Part shown: in pieces, positions 25,697 through 34,671 of the stretch
Numbering within the stretch: the stretch's first letter is position 1
Layout: each line of letters starts with the position of its first letter
Assembly: GCF_003417065.2 (NCBI RefSeq)
Contig: NZ_QVLT01000017.1
Location: 29,929 to 93,928, forward strand
Source: Hymenobacter lapidiphilus
GTDB taxonomy: Bacteria; Bacteroidota; Bacteroidia; Cytophagales; Hymenobacteraceae
Length of the DNA: 64,000 nucleotides
Direction: 5' to 3'
The notes under the pieces: generated by a model
The model's database searches: none
What the model saw: only the letters and a program-made list of their open reading frames with translations
Told to the model about the DNA's origin: nothing
Made by a program: the position numbers and the translations under genes

Positions 25697-26614
25697 ATGC
25701 TTGTTTTTCGTCTGCTCTTGGTTCGTTGTGCGTTGCTGAGTCTGCTCGTGACTGGGGCCGTGCTGCTGGCGTGCCCGGCGGCCCAAGCCCAGCTCCGTCC
25801 AAAACGTGCCTCGGCCGAAAAGGCGGCCGCAGCGGCCGTTCTGGCGCCTCCTTGCGGAGCGCCGCCCGCTAACCCTGCCCTGCAGGCCGGGCTGGCCGAA
25901 GCCGGGGAACTGCTCAAGGCCTACCGCGAGTCGGAGGCGCTGAGCCGCTACGAACAGGTGCTGGCGCAGGCTCCGGCCACCTACGAGGCCCTGTGGCAGG
26001 CCGCCGTGCTCAGCGTGCGCATTGGCAGTCGCTACACCGATGAGAGCCGCCGGTTTGCCTACTACGCCGCCGCCCGCCTCTACGCCAACCGGGCCTTGGT
26101 GGTGTGCCCCGAAGGAGCGGAGGGTCATTACGCCGCCGCCCGCGTACTGGCTGCCCAGGCACCCCTTCAGCCGTTGCGCAGCCGTCTGCTGGCCTACCGC
26201 GAAATGCGCCCCCATGTGTACCAGGCCACCGAATTGCGCCCCGGTTGGGCCGCGGCTTGGCAGCTGCTGGGCCGCTGGCACTACCGCGTCGACCACTATA
26301 GCCTGCCCGAGCGCGTTTACAGCCGCCTGTTTATGGGGGGCATGCCGGCGGGGGGCAGTACGCTGTTGGCCATTGAGGCCCTGCGCCAATCCTACAAGCT
26401 GGACTCCCAGCGTATTGAGGTGGCCTACGATCTGGCCCGGGTGTACCTCAACCGCAGCCAGGATGCCCGCGCCCGGTTTGTACTGCAGGCCGCCGTGCAA
26501 CTGACGCCCGTTACGGCCGAAGAATTGGTTATCAGCCGCAGTTGCCAGAAGTTGCTCGACCAGCTTAACCGCCGCCAGCGCCGGCAGCAGGTCCGTTTCC
26601 GCCGGCTGCTCTGA
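25697..26614 (+). CDS. periplasmic TPR-type protein
   Basis: From the ATG at 25697 the protein has 305 residues with a signal peptide (LLSLLVTGAVLLACPAAQA, cleavage after AQA). The body contains helical repeats of TPR type: LKAYRESEALSRYEQVLAQAP, then YTDESRRFAYYAAARLYANRAL and IEVAYDLARVYLNRSQDARA. The C-terminus is strongly basic (RRQRRQQVRFRR). It probably sits in the periplasm as a scaffold; no partner is known. A second TPR protein follows after 38 bases, suggesting a two-gene unit. Confidence 0.8.
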   Translation: MLVFRLLLVRCALLSLLVTGAVLLACPAAQAQLRPKRASAEKAAAAAVLAPPCGAPPANPALQAGLAEAGELLKAYRESEALSRYEQVLAQAPATYEALWQAAVLSVRIGSRYTDESRRFAYYAAARLYANRALVVCPEGAEGHYAAARVLAAQAPLQPLRSRLLAYREMRPHVYQATELRPGWAAAWQLLGRWHYRVDHYSLPERVYSRLFMGGMPAGGSTLLAIEALRQSYKLDSQRIEVAYDLARVYLNRSQDARARFVLQAAVQLTPVTAEELVISRSCQKLLDQLNRRQRRQQVRFRRLL

Positions 26615-26625
26615 ACAGCGGCACG

Positions 26626-26633
26626 TATCTTTG
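26626..26633 (+). promoter_or_regulatory. TAnnTTTG -7 element before the TPR lipoprotein
   Basis: TATCTTTG lies 19 bases before the GTG start at 26653. No TTG box at the usual spacing was seen, so this may be an internal promoter or chance. Confidence 0.35.
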
Positions 26634-26652
26634 CCGGCTCACCCTACTTTTT

Positions 26653-27783
26653 GTGCTGACTGTGCGGTTTTTTCAATTTTGGGGAATTGCCGGGCTGGCT
26701 GTGGCCGCCCTGCTGACCGGCTGTGCCGAGCCAACCCCGGCGGCCCGGCCCGATACCATGATTGACCTGCGCACAGTAGCAAGCGGCCCCCGCGTGCAGG
26801 CCGAGGAGCTCGACGGTGCCATTGTCCGCCAGCCCCGCAACGCCTCACTGTATGCCCGGCGGGCTGCTTTCCGCCTCGATGCCGGCCAGACCGATGCTGC
26901 CCTGAGCGACATCAACCATGCCTTGGCGCTTGATGACGCGCCGGGCCAGTTCTACTTTACTAAAGCCCGCGCCCTGCGTGCCCAAGGCTACATTAAAGCG
27001 GCCCTCGATGCCACCGACCAGGCCGCCCGCCGCGGCTTTGCCTCGCCCGAGCTCAACCTGCTGGTGGGGGAGATGCACCTGGCTTCACGCCGCTACCAGG
27101 ATGCCCTCGACCAGCTCGACCGCGCCCTGCAGCAGGAACCCGATCTGGCAGCCGCGCTATTCTACAAGGGCCTGGCGTTTGTGGGGCTGCAGGATACCGT
27201 GCAGGCCCTCGACTACCTGCGCGCCAGTGTGGCCCGCGCCCCGCGCGAGCCCGAAATCCTGCATCAATTGGCTTTCCTGTCCAACGCTTACCGGCAGCCC
27301 GACCAGGCGGCTATCTACGCCGCCCGGGGCCTGAAGCTGGACTCGACTTACGCCCCGCTCTGGTACGACTACGGCCGCCAGTTTGAGCTGCAGAATCAGC
27401 CCGAGCAGGCCCTGCGCAGCTATGCCCGCGTGGCGCAACTCGACTCGACCTTCTACCGGGCCGACTACCGGCTGGGGCTGGCTTCCTACAAGGCCCGCCG
27501 CTACGCGCAGGCCGTGCCCCACCTGCAGCGGGCCCTGCGCCGCGCACCGCGCCTGCCCGATGCCCGTTCCATGCTGGCCGAAAGCTTCGAAAGCCAGAGC
27601 CTCTGGGCCGAAGCCGCCGACCAGTACCGCCTGTTGGTGGCCGAAAACCCCGGTAACCGCCGCTGGAGCTACAAAGTCTGGAAGGTGGGCAACCGCGCCC
27701 GTGGTGTTGTAGTCGACGAAACGCCGCGCCCCGCACCCGTCGAGGCCATCGAGCCGCTTGACTTCTACAAGCCGGGGCTGTAG
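26653..27783 (+). CDS. TPR-repeat lipoprotein
   Basis: A 376-residue lipoprotein (hydrophobic segment, lipobox ALLTGC) with GTG start at 26653 (a second GTG at 26662 is possible). The body is a run of TPR units, for example ASLYARRAAFRLDAGQTDAAL, DQLDRALQQEPDLAAALFYKG, YARVAQLDSTFYRADYRLGL and VPHLQRALRRAPRLPDARSM. TPR proteins mediate protein-protein contacts; it is probably an envelope assembly factor (inference). It lies downstream of another TPR protein and upstream of thrS. Confidence 0.88.
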   Translation: MLTVRFFQFWGIAGLAVAALLTGCAEPTPAARPDTMIDLRTVASGPRVQAEELDGAIVRQPRNASLYARRAAFRLDAGQTDAALSDINHALALDDAPGQFYFTKARALRAQGYIKAALDATDQAARRGFASPELNLLVGEMHLASRRYQDALDQLDRALQQEPDLAAALFYKGLAFVGLQDTVQALDYLRASVARAPREPEILHQLAFLSNAYRQPDQAAIYAARGLKLDSTYAPLWYDYGRQFELQNQPEQALRSYARVAQLDSTFYRADYRLGLASYKARRYAQAVPHLQRALRRAPRLPDARSMLAESFESQSLWAEAADQYRLLVAENPGNRRWSYKVWKVGNRARGVVVDETPRPAPVEAIEPLDFYKPGL

Positions 27784-27941
27784 GGAGTTGGGTGGGTTTC
27801 AGGTTTGAGCATAGCCGGGTGGCGGGCCTCATGTCGCGGGCAAACCCGGTTTTTGGGTGCCGGATGTGAAAACAGCTCCGCTTAAAACTTCCTAACTTGC
27901 CGCTTCACGGCTGTTTGTATAGCCATTACGTCCCCTTTTTT

Positions 27942-29891
27942 ATGCTGAATATCACCCTCCCCGACGGCTCGGTGCGCCAGTTTGTAGATGGCGCCACGGG
28001 CTACGATGTTGCCGCCACCATCAGCGAAGGCCTGGCCCGCAATGCCGTAGGCGTGCGCGTCGATGGCGAAGTACGAGACTTGCACCGCCCTATCGAGCAG
28101 GACGCCAAAGTGGCCATCCTGACTTGGAATGACGACGATGGTAAGATGGCCTTCTGGCACTCCTCGGCCCACGTGCTGGCCGAAGCCCTCGAAGCGCTGT
28201 ATCCCGGCGTGAAGCTGGGCATCGGTCCGGCCATCGAAAACGGCTTCTACTACGACATCGACTTGGGCGAAGGCCGCACCATTTCGAGCGAGGACTTCCC
28301 GGAAATCGAGAAGAAAATGCTGGAGCTGGCCCGCCAGAAAAGCAAGTTCGAGCGCCGTGCGGTGAGCAAGGCCGATGCCATTGCTTACTTCACGGAGAAG
28401 GCCGACCCCTACAAGCTGGATCTGCTGGAGCGCCTCGAAGATGGCACCATCACGTTCTACCAGCAGGGCAACTTCGTGGACCTGTGCCGCGGCCCGCATC
28501 TGCCCGACACCGCCAATATCAAGGCCGTGAAGCTGCTCAACATTGCCGGCGCTTACTGGCGCGGCGACGAGAAGAATAAGCAACTCACGCGTATCTATGG
28601 CATCACCTTCCCCAAGGCCAAAGAGTTGACTGAGTACCTCGAAAAGCTGGAGGAAGCCAAGCGCCGCGACCACCGCAAGCTGGGCAAGGAGCTGGAGCTA
28701 TTTGCGTTTTCGGAGAAAGTAGGAGCGGGGCTGCCGCTGTGGCTGCCCAAAGGCACCATGCTGCGCGAGAAGCTGGAACAGTTCCTGCGGCGCGCCCAGA
28801 TCAAGGCGGGCTACCAGCCCGTGGTAACGCCCCACATCGGCTCGAAGGAGCTGTACGTAACCAGCGGCCACTACGAGAAGTACGGCGCCGACTCGTTCCA
28901 GCCCATCAAGACGCCAAATCCGGGCGAGGAGTTCTTCCTCAAGCCCATGAACTGCCCCCACCACTGCGAAATCTACAAGACCAAGCCCCGCAGCTACCGC
29001 GACCTGCCGGTGCGCCTGGCCGAGTTCGGCACGGTGTACCGCTACGAGCAAAGCGGCGAGCTGCACGGCCTAACGCGAGTGCGCGGCTTCACTCAGGACG
29101 ACGCCCACATCTTCTGTCGCCCCGATCAAGTAAAGGAGGAGTTCACCAAGGTTATTGATCTGGTTCTCTACGTGTTCCGCGCATTGGGATTCAAGGACTT
29201 CACGGCCCAGATTTCCCTGCGCGACCCCGAAAACAAGGCCAAGTACATCGGCTCCGATGAGAACTGGGACAAGGCCGAGCGGGCCATTATCGAGTCGGCC
29301 GCTGAGAAAGGGCTGATGACCGTGACGGAGTTGGGCGAGGCTGCCTTCTATGGCCCCAAGCTCGACTTTATGGTGCGCGACGCCCTCGGCCGCAAATGGC
29401 AGCTGGGCACGGTGCAGGTCGATTACAACCTGCCCGAGCGTTTCGACCTGGAGTATGTAGCCTCCGATAACTCGCGCCAACGGCCGGTGATGATTCATCG
29501 GGCCCCGTTTGGCTCGCTTGAGCGGTTTGTGGCCGTGCTCATCGAGCACTGCGCCGGTAACTTCCCGCTCTGGCTCTCGCCCGAGCAGTTCGCCGTGCTG
29601 CCCATTTCGGAGAAGTACCACGACTACGCCCAGCAGGTGTACGACCGCCTGATGGGCGCCGAACTGCGTGGTACCGTCGACCACCGCGACGAGAAAATCG
29701 GCCGCAAAATCCGCGACGCCGAGGTGTCGAAAGTGCCTTACATGCTGATTGTGGGCGAAAAGGAGCAGGAAAACGGTATTGTATCGGTGCGCAAGCATGG
29801 CGAGGGCGACGTAGGCTCGATGCCTATCGACTCGTTCATCAAGAGCTTCGAAAGCCAGGTGGCCGCCATGATGGACGGCGCGGCCGGGTAG
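27942..29891 (+). CDS. thrS: threonyl-tRNA synthetase
   Basis: The 649-residue enzyme has an N-terminal TGS domain ([11 protein letters not shown]), the editing domain ([11 protein letters not shown]), then the class II core with the motif-2 region containing [10 protein letters not shown] and the zinc ligands in that motif, in TQDDAHIF and in [13 protein letters not shown]. The anticodon-binding domain is at the C-terminus ([16 protein letters not shown]). It charges tRNA-Thr. The ATG at 27942 starts at the TGS domain. It heads the classic thrS-infC-rpmI-rplT cluster and is followed by a terminator-like hairpin. Confidence 0.97.
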   Translation: MLNITLPDGSVRQFVDGATGYDVAATISEGLARNAVGVRVDGEVRDLHRPIEQDAKVAILTWNDDDGKMAFWHSSAHVLAEALEALYPGVKLGIGPAIENGFYYDIDLGEGRTISSEDFPEIEKKMLELARQKSKFERRAVSKADAIAYFTEKADPYKLDLLERLEDGTITFYQQGNFVDLCRGPHLPDTANIKAVKLLNIAGAYWRGDEKNKQLTRIYGITFPKAKELTEYLEKLEEAKRRDHRKLGKELELFAFSEKVGAGLPLWLPKGTMLREKLEQFLRRAQIKAGYQPVVTPHIGSKELYVTSGHYEKYGADSFQPIKTPNPGEEFFLKPMNCPHHCEIYKTKPRSYRDLPVRLAEFGTVYRYEQSGELHGLTRVRGFTQDDAHIFCRPDQVKEEFTKVIDLVLYVFRALGFKDFTAQISLRDPENKAKYIGSDENWDKAERAIIESAAEKGLMTVTELGEAAFYGPKLDFMVRDALGRKWQLGTVQVDYNLPERFDLEYVASDNSRQRPVMIHRAPFGSLERFVAVLIEHCAGNFPLWLSPEQFAVLPISEKYHDYAQQVYDRLMGAELRGTVDHRDEKIGRKIRDAEVSKVPYMLIVGEKEQENGIVSVRKHGEGDVGSMPIDSFIKSFESQVAAMMDGAAG

Positions 29892-29894
29892 CGG

Positions 29895-29933
29895 TGTTGT
29901 TGGGGCCCGGCCACTTACCGGGGCCCAACAACA
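29895..29933 (+). terminator. hairpin between thrS and infC
   Basis: TGTTGTTGGGGCCC pairs with GGGGCCCAACAACA around CGGCCACTTACC, followed by TTGCCCTTTTT. It starts four bases after the thrS stop and could terminate or attenuate transcription into infC. Confidence 0.75.
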
Positions 29934-30076
29934 TTGCCCTTTTTCTACTCGCTGAGCCCTTTTTTTATATAGGTTTTAGTGAGGATTTGGAAAAAATGCC
30001 GGATATTTGCCCGCTAGCTGAACTCATTGGCCCCGGCCGATGTGGTTATAGTCCTAGTCAAAATCGACTTTCACCT

Positions 30077-30083
30077 TAAGGAG
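30077..30083 (+). promoter_or_regulatory. strong Shine-Dalgarno sequence setting the infC start
   Basis: TAAGGAG ends eight bases before ATA at 30092. Strong Shine-Dalgarno sites are rare in Bacteroidota, so its presence here marks the start. The in-frame stop TAA at 30077-30079 leaves no ATG, GTG or TTG between it and the ATA codon. Confidence 0.75.
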
Positions 30084-30091
30084 AAACCGCC

Positions 30092-30784
30092 ATAGCTACC
30101 CCTAACCGCCGCTATATCCCTCGTGCCCAGGTCGAGGAGCCGTTCAAAATCAATCATAAGATTACGGCCCGTGAAGTGCGCCTCGTTGGCGACAACGTGG
30201 AGCAAGGCATCTACCCCACGGATCAGGCCCGGCGCATGGCGCAGGACCAAAACCTGGACTTAGTTGAGATTTCGCCCACCGCCACGCCCCCTGTGTGCCG
30301 GGTTATCGACTACTCGAAATTCAAGTACGAGCAGAAGAAGAAAACCCGTGAGCTGAAAGCCAAGCAAACCAAAGTTGTCATCAAGGAAATCCGTTTCGGA
30401 CCCAACACTGACGACCACGACTTTGCTTTCAAGCTCAAGCACGCCCAGGAATTCCTGAAGGAAGGCGCGAAAATCAAGGCTTACGTCCACTTTGTTGGTC
30501 GAAGCATTGTCTTCAAGGAGCGGGGCGAAATCTTGCTGCTCAAGTTTGCCCAGGCCCTTGAGGACCTGGCCAAGGTAGAGCAGCTGCCCAAGCTCGAAGG
30601 CAAGCGCATGTTCCTGTATCTGGCTCCGAAAGTGATAGCGCCCCCTAAAAAGGTCGCTCCCAAGGAGACTGACAAGGCCAAGCCAACCGACAAAGCGGCC
30701 AAAGCCGCTGCCCCGGCTCCTGCGACGGAAGCAAAGGAAACGGCTCCGGTCGAAACCGACGCTGCCGATCAGGCGGCCGAGTAA
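30092..30784 (+). CDS. infC: translation initiation factor IF-3, non-canonical ATA start
   Basis: The 230-residue protein begins at ATA and reads [20 protein letters not shown], then the N-domain [20 protein letters not shown], and the central linker. The C-domain contains VKIRFGP-like [20 protein letters not shown]. The first canonical codon in frame is GTG at 30176, which would delete the conserved start of the N-domain. A rare start codon behind a strong ribosome site is the classic autoregulation device of infC (AUU in E. coli). The C-terminus has an Ala/Pro/Lys-rich tail (residues about 190-230). It sits in the thrS-infC-rpmI-rplT cluster. Confidence 0.92.
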   Translation: MATPNRRYIPRAQVEEPFKINHKITAREVRLVGDNVEQGIYPTDQARRMAQDQNLDLVEISPTATPPVCRVIDYSKFKYEQKKKTRELKAKQTKVVIKEIRFGPNTDDHDFAFKLKHAQEFLKEGAKIKAYVHFVGRSIVFKERGEILLLKFAQALEDLAKVEQLPKLEGKRMFLYLAPKVIAPPKKVAPKETDKAKPTDKAAKAAAPAPATEAKETAPVETDAADQAAE

Positions 30785-30877
30785 CGCTCTTACAGCGGGG
30801 TACTGCTCCGTTTTTTCGCTGGTGCACCGGCCCTAGGCAGCCGGGCGCCGCATTTTTCACCTTTTTCTACCACCACA

Positions 30878-31072
30878 ATGCCGAAGATGAAGACCAAGTC
30901 CGGCGCCAAGAAGCGTTTTACGCTGACCGGCACGGGCAAAATCAAGCGTAAGCACGCCTACAAGAGCCACATCTTGACCAAGAAAACCACCAAGCAAAAG
31001 CGTAACCTTACGCACATCACGCTGGTTAGCTCGGCCGACATGAACCGCGTAAAGGACATGCTTAACATGTAA
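30878..31072 (+). CDS. rpmI: 50S ribosomal protein L35
   Basis: The 64-residue, strongly basic protein reads [14 protein letters not shown] and [15 protein letters not shown], the signature of L35. It binds 23S rRNA in the large subunit. It lies between infC and rplT, the usual order. Confidence 0.97.
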   Translation: MPKMKTKSGAKKRFTLTGTGKIKRKHAYKSHILTKKTTKQKRNLTHITLVSSADMNRVKDMLNM

Positions 31073-31234
31073 TTAGGAATGGCTGATTAAGAAGGGTTGA
31101 CTGGCTGAACTGCCAAGGCTTGTACTTCTTAGTTGCTGATTGCTGATTATCCATTAAAACTCACACCAGGCGTTCGGTAGGAACCCAAGCTGCGGCAGTA
31201 AGTCCGCCGCCGACCGCCAAAAACAACCCAGGTT

Positions 31235-31579
31235 ATGCCAAGAAGTGTAAACCACGCGGCCTCGCGCCACCGTCGGAAGAAAATCATGCGTTTGGCGAAA
31301 GGCTACTATGGCCGCCGCAAAAACGTATGGACCGTTGCCAAAAATGCTGTCGAGAAAGGTCTGCTTTATGCTTACCGCGACCGGAAAGTAAAGAAGCGTG
31401 AGTTCCGGGCCCTCTGGATCCAGCGTATCAACGCCGGTGCCCGCGAGCATGGCCTGTCGTACTCGCAGTTCATGGGTGGCCTCAAAAAGGCTGGTATCGA
31501 GCTCAACCGTAAGGTTCTGGCCGACCTCGCCCTCAACCACCCCGACGCTTTCAAAGGCATCGTGGAGAAAATGAAATAA
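31235..31579 (+). CDS. rplT: 50S ribosomal protein L20
   Basis: The 114-residue protein begins [16 protein letters not shown] and contains [17 protein letters not shown] and [18 protein letters not shown], all L20 hallmarks. L20 is essential for large-subunit assembly, and in some bacteria represses its own operon through a leader RNA; no such structure was recognised here. The stop is followed by a strong terminator. Confidence 0.97.
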   Translation: MPRSVNHAASRHRRKKIMRLAKGYYGRRKNVWTVAKNAVEKGLLYAYRDRKVKKREFRALWIQRINAGAREHGLSYSQFMGGLKKAGIELNRKVLADLALNHPDAFKGIVEKMK

Positions 31580-31599
31580 CCCTAAACGGTTATTGCCAC

Positions 31600-31637
31600 A
31601 AAAAAGCGGCTGCCCCGAAAGGAGCAGCCGCTTTTTT
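31600..31637 (+). terminator. rho-independent terminator of the thrS-rplT cluster
   Basis: GCGGCTGC pairs with GCAGCCGC across a short loop, flanked by an A-run on the left and TTTTTT on the right. It lies 20 bases after the rplT stop and, with its A-run, can also serve the convergent gene at 31703. Confidence 0.92.
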
Positions 31638-31702
31638 GTGCTCTTATTTTGTCGGGGCTGCTTATGAAGAAAGACGGCCGTGCCGGGCGGCATGAGTGAG
31701 AA

Positions 31703-32128
31703 TTAGGCCCCGCGCTCCACTGTCTGCATTTCGCGCAACCAGGCAACGGCCTCCTCCATGTGCTCAAATAACTGCAGGTGCAAATGAGACCCCACTCGTA
31801 GGTGCATATCTTCTACAGAGGCCTGCCCAAATACGCCAGGCGCAATAACATGGGCATAGTATGTCATGCCAGCGGCCAGGGCCTGCGGTACCCAGATCTG
31901 CTCCAGCCAGTCGTTGGCGTGTTTCCACGAACCAAGCAACCGGCGGTTATCGGTTAGCATGTAGGGGCAATGCGTGAGCTGCAGGAGCTGCAGAATGCCA
32001 CCAGAGCCTTCCTGGATAGATTCCAGCGTTAGCAGGCCTTGCCAGTCGTTATAAATCCAGTTATTCTGCTGGTCGAATTCAGTTATCAGAAACGTGGTGC
32101 CAGTGCTTGTGTTGAATTGCTGCCGCAT
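31703..32128 (-). CDS. STAS/SpoIIAA-like protein, copy 2
   Basis: The 141-residue protein parallels the one at 16037: an initial strand (TFLITEFDQQNNWIYNDW), a helix (LESIQEGSGGILQLLQL), a strand with YMLTDNRRLLG, a helix (WLEQIWVPQAL), and a final strand and helix ending in EEAVAWLREMQ. The alternating pattern suggests a SpoIIAA/STAS-like fold. It has no signal peptide. No cognate partner is adjacent. Function is unknown; the presence of two copies in one window suggests a multi-copy family. Confidence 0.72.
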   Translation of the reverse strand: MRQQFNTSTGTTFLITEFDQQNNWIYNDWQGLLTLESIQEGSGGILQLLQLTHCPYMLTDNRRLLGSWKHANDWLEQIWVPQALAAGMTYYAHVIAPGVFGQASVEDMHLRVGSHLHLQLFEHMEEAVAWLREMQTVERGA

Positions 32129-32263
32129 AGATTCAAAGGAGGGTATTTCTCGCTCAACCTCCTAGTTATTTAGACGAATGTTGATAAATCGTCGGTAAGC
32201 GACGTTTCTGGCAAAGCAAAACGGCCGGTCGGTGGGTGAAGCAGAACGGACAGACTGAAAAGC

Positions 32264-32299
32264 AAAAAAACCGCGCCGGAATGTTCCCGACGCGGTTTT
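32264..32299 (-). terminator. terminator of the tRNA-Met gene
   Basis: Read on the minus strand, AAAACCGCGTCGGG pairs with CCGGCGCGGTTTT and continues into a T-run. It begins seven bases after the tRNA 3' end. Confidence 0.85.
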
Positions 32300-32305
32300 A
32301 GTATG

Positions 32306-32379
32306 TAGCGGGAACGAGAGTTGAACTCGTGACCTCAGGGTTATGAATCCTGTGCTCTAACCAACTGAGCTATCCCGCC
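32306..32379 (-). tRNA. tRNA-Met (CAT)
   Basis: The minus strand folds as a cloverleaf. GGCGGGA pairs with TCCCGCT in the acceptor stem, TAGCTCAGTTGGTTAGAGCA forms the D arm, the anticodon loop is TTCATAA (CAT at 32343-32345), and GAGTTCAACTC forms the T arm. CCA is not encoded. The CAT anticodon could also belong to a tRNA-Ile decoding ATA, but the acceptor stem and D arm fit elongator tRNA-Met better; the initiator GC pairs in the anticodon stem are absent. Confidence 0.93.
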
Positions 32380-32393
32380 CTGTTTTGGTGGTG

Positions 32394-32425
32394 CAAAGGT
32401 AGGCACAAGATTTGAAGCGACGCAA
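32394..32425 (-). promoter_or_regulatory. tRNA-Met promoter, TTG-N21-TACCTTTG
   Basis: On the minus strand, TTG (32425-32423) and TACCTTTG (32401-32394) are separated by 21 bases and lie 14 bases before the tRNA 5' end. Both boxes match the Bacteroidota primary-sigma consensus perfectly. Confidence 0.8.
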
Positions 32426-32515
32426 GGGGTGAAGGAAAAAAAACCCGCGTATATTGGCTGCCGGAGGAGCAGCCAGACGGCGCTCCGGTCCTAAATTCTT
32501 TACGCTGTACTGCTT

Positions 32516-32929
32516 ATGTCCCTTTCTACTACTCGTCAAAAACACCGTTTTTCGGTAGAACATCCTATTAATGCCTCTCCCAAAATTCTGTATCCCTACT
32601 TAGCGACGGCTTCGGGCCTAGAACAGTGGTTTTGCCAGCGCGTGCAGATGGAAGGCAGTCAGCACTTCAACTTCGTATGGGACAACCAGTCCCACTACGC
32701 CGAGATGAGCTCGCACCGCACCAACCGCTCGGTGCGCTTCTGCTTCCTGGACGAGCGGCGCCAGACGGTAGCCGACGCCAACTACCTTGACTTCCTGATT
32801 GAGGAGTCGCAACTGACCCAGGAAGTGTACCTGCGCGTAGTGGACTACTCGGAGGAAACCGACACCGAGGAGCTGGAGGAAATGTGGGCAAGCCTGATGC
32901 AGAAATTGCGCGAACAAGTAGGCGGCTAG
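32516..32929 (+). CDS. START-like domain protein
   Basis: A 137-residue protein with the pattern FSVEHPINASPKILYPYLATASGLEQWF, typical of SRPBCC/START-like proteins found in Bacteroidota, followed by beta-strands (RFCFLDERRQTV, LDFLIEES) and a long C-terminal helix (EELEEMWASLMQKLREQV). This fold binds hydrophobic ligands in other families; no ligand is known here. A TATATTGG box at 32449 may be its promoter. The LptF/G-type permease gene follows, so the two may be cotranscribed. Confidence 0.88.
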   Translation: MSLSTTRQKHRFSVEHPINASPKILYPYLATASGLEQWFCQRVQMEGSQHFNFVWDNQSHYAEMSSHRTNRSVRFCFLDERRQTVADANYLDFLIEESQLTQEVYLRVVDYSEETDTEELEEMWASLMQKLREQVGG

Positions 32930-33043
32930 ATGAAGCCGCAGCCCGGCAGGAGGGGAGCAGACGCGAAACGAGCCGTATCTTCGTTTAGCGTTTGCTCCCC
33001 TTTGTGTTTTAGTCCGCCGAAACAGGGATGGGCGGTTGCTTCT

Positions 33044-34477
33044 ATGAAAAAACTCGATAAGCTGATTTTGCAGGCCTTCGCCGGGCCCTTTCTGCTCACC
33101 TTCGCCGTGGTGCAGTTCATCTTCCTGATGCAGTTCATGATGAAATACATGGACGATCTGGTGGGCAAGGACCTGGGCCTGGGCGTGATTCTGCAGCTGC
33201 TGTTTTACTTCGGCGTGCTGATTGTGCCCATCTCACTGCCGCTGGCCGTGCTGCTCTCGTCGCTGATGACGTTTGGTACGCTGGGCGAGCACCACGAGCT
33301 GACAGCCATTAAAACGGCTGGCATTTCGCTCACCCGCATTTTGCGGCCGGTGCTGGTGGTGAGCGTGCTGCTGGCGGGGGGCGCGTTCTGGTTCAATAAT
33401 ACCATCGTACCGTTGGCCAACCTGGAGGCTTTTAGCTTGCTCTGGGATGTGCGGCAGCAAAAGCTGGCGCTCGATATCCGCGAGGGCGTGTTCTACAACG
33501 GTATTCCCGGCTTCACGATTAAAGTGGATGAAAAGCAGGGCGAGAACGGCGACGTGCTAATGGGCGTGATGATTTATGACCATACCGGGGGGAGGGGTGG
33601 CAGCACCGTGATTCTGGCCGATTCGGGCCGCATGTTTACCCGTTTTGGGGGGCAGTACCTGGGGCTGGAGCTGTTTCGAGGGCGCTCCTACACCGAGCAG
33701 CCTAACACCCAGAGCACGGCCGGCGCCAGCTTTATCCGCCAGAACTTCGACCGCAACCTGATTACGTTCTCCTTGAAATCATTCGGCCTTGATCGGACCC
33801 AGAAAGAGCTGTTCAATACCAACAAGATGATGCTCAACCTGGATCAGCTCGGGCACTACACCGACTCGCTCCAGACCCGGGTGAACCAGGAGCGCCGGCA
33901 GGTGGTGCGGCAGATGACGCCTTACTACAGCTACCTGCGCCTCGATACGCTGGGTGAGGCTGCCGATCAGCGCGTGGCAGCCTGGACCGTGCCCCCGAAC
34001 CAGCTACCGAACGACACAAAAGCCACTGCCCTGCAGGCCACCAACCGCGCCCGCAACGTGCAGTCGTTCCTGACAACCACTGAGGAGCGCCTGACCAACC
34101 TGACCAAGGAAGCGGCCAACTACCGAATCGAAGTCTTCCGCAAGTACACCCAGTCGGCCGCCATTCTGCTCATGTTTCTGATTGGGGCGCCGTTGGGAGC
34201 CATTATCAAGAAGGGCGGGTTGGGCGTGCCCATTCTGGTGTCGATTGTATTCTTCATCATTTACTACGTCTTCTCGATTATGGGTGAGAAGTACGGCCGC
34301 GAGCAGGTAATGCCTGTTGCCGTCGGTATGTGGATGTCGGGTGCCATACTGCTGCCTATTGGCTTGTTCTTTCTCTACCAGGCCCGCCACGATTCGGGGC
34401 TGCTTGATGTGAACTGGGGCCGGCTGGTGCCCCGCTGGGTGCGTTGGCCTATGCGCGGCTACAAGAAGGCAGTGTGA
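33044..34477 (+). CDS. LptF/LptG family permease
   Basis: The 477-residue protein has six predicted transmembrane helices in the LptF/G arrangement: an N-terminal set (FAGPFLLTFAVVQFIFLMQF, VILQLLFYFGVLIVPISLPLAVLL, LRPVLVVSVLLAGGAFWF), a large periplasmic region and a C-terminal set (AAILLMFLIGAPLGAIIKKGG, VPILVSIVFFIIYYVFSI). These are the transmembrane partners of the LptB ATPase that extract lipopolysaccharide from the inner membrane. The ATG at 33044 (MKKLDKL) is the natural start; a longer frame from 32930 adds unlikely residues. Whether it is LptF or LptG cannot be told. Confidence 0.92.
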   Translation: MKKLDKLILQAFAGPFLLTFAVVQFIFLMQFMMKYMDDLVGKDLGLGVILQLLFYFGVLIVPISLPLAVLLSSLMTFGTLGEHHELTAIKTAGISLTRILRPVLVVSVLLAGGAFWFNNTIVPLANLEAFSLLWDVRQQKLALDIREGVFYNGIPGFTIKVDEKQGENGDVLMGVMIYDHTGGRGGSTVILADSGRMFTRFGGQYLGLELFRGRSYTEQPNTQSTAGASFIRQNFDRNLITFSLKSFGLDRTQKELFNTNKMMLNLDQLGHYTDSLQTRVNQERRQVVRQMTPYYSYLRLDTLGEAADQRVAAWTVPPNQLPNDTKATALQATNRARNVQSFLTTTEERLTNLTKEAANYRIEVFRKYTQSAAILLMFLIGAPLGAIIKKGGLGVPILVSIVFFIIYYVFSIMGEKYGREQVMPVAVGMWMSGAILLPIGLFFLYQARHDSGLLDVNWGRLVPRWVRWPMRGYKKAV

Positions 34478-34593
34478 GGTAGCAAGGGCAGTGAGGTGTA
34501 CGAAATAGAAAAAACCAGCCTATGAGTCCGGCGCCTGCGACCCGGATTTTCATATTGCTCCTCATTTCCCATATTCAACTCGTATTAAATAGC

Positions 34594-34601
34594 TACCTTT
34601 G
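34594..34601 (+). promoter_or_regulatory. TAnnTTTG -7 element before rpsO
   Basis: TACCTTTG is an exact -7 match 71 bases before the rpsO start. No TTG sits at the ideal distance. The transcript would start in GCGGCCACCCCGAGG. Confidence 0.55.
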
Positions 34602-34671
34602 CGGCCACCCCGAGGTGCGGGGTGGATTTTCTTTTCTTTTTTTAATCTAAGACGGGGCAACCTATCTGCCG

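Noticed and set aside
30176..30784. GTG at 30176 as the infC start
   Set aside because: It would remove the conserved beginning of the IF-3 N-domain and leave the strong Shine-Dalgarno site 90 bases upstream unused.
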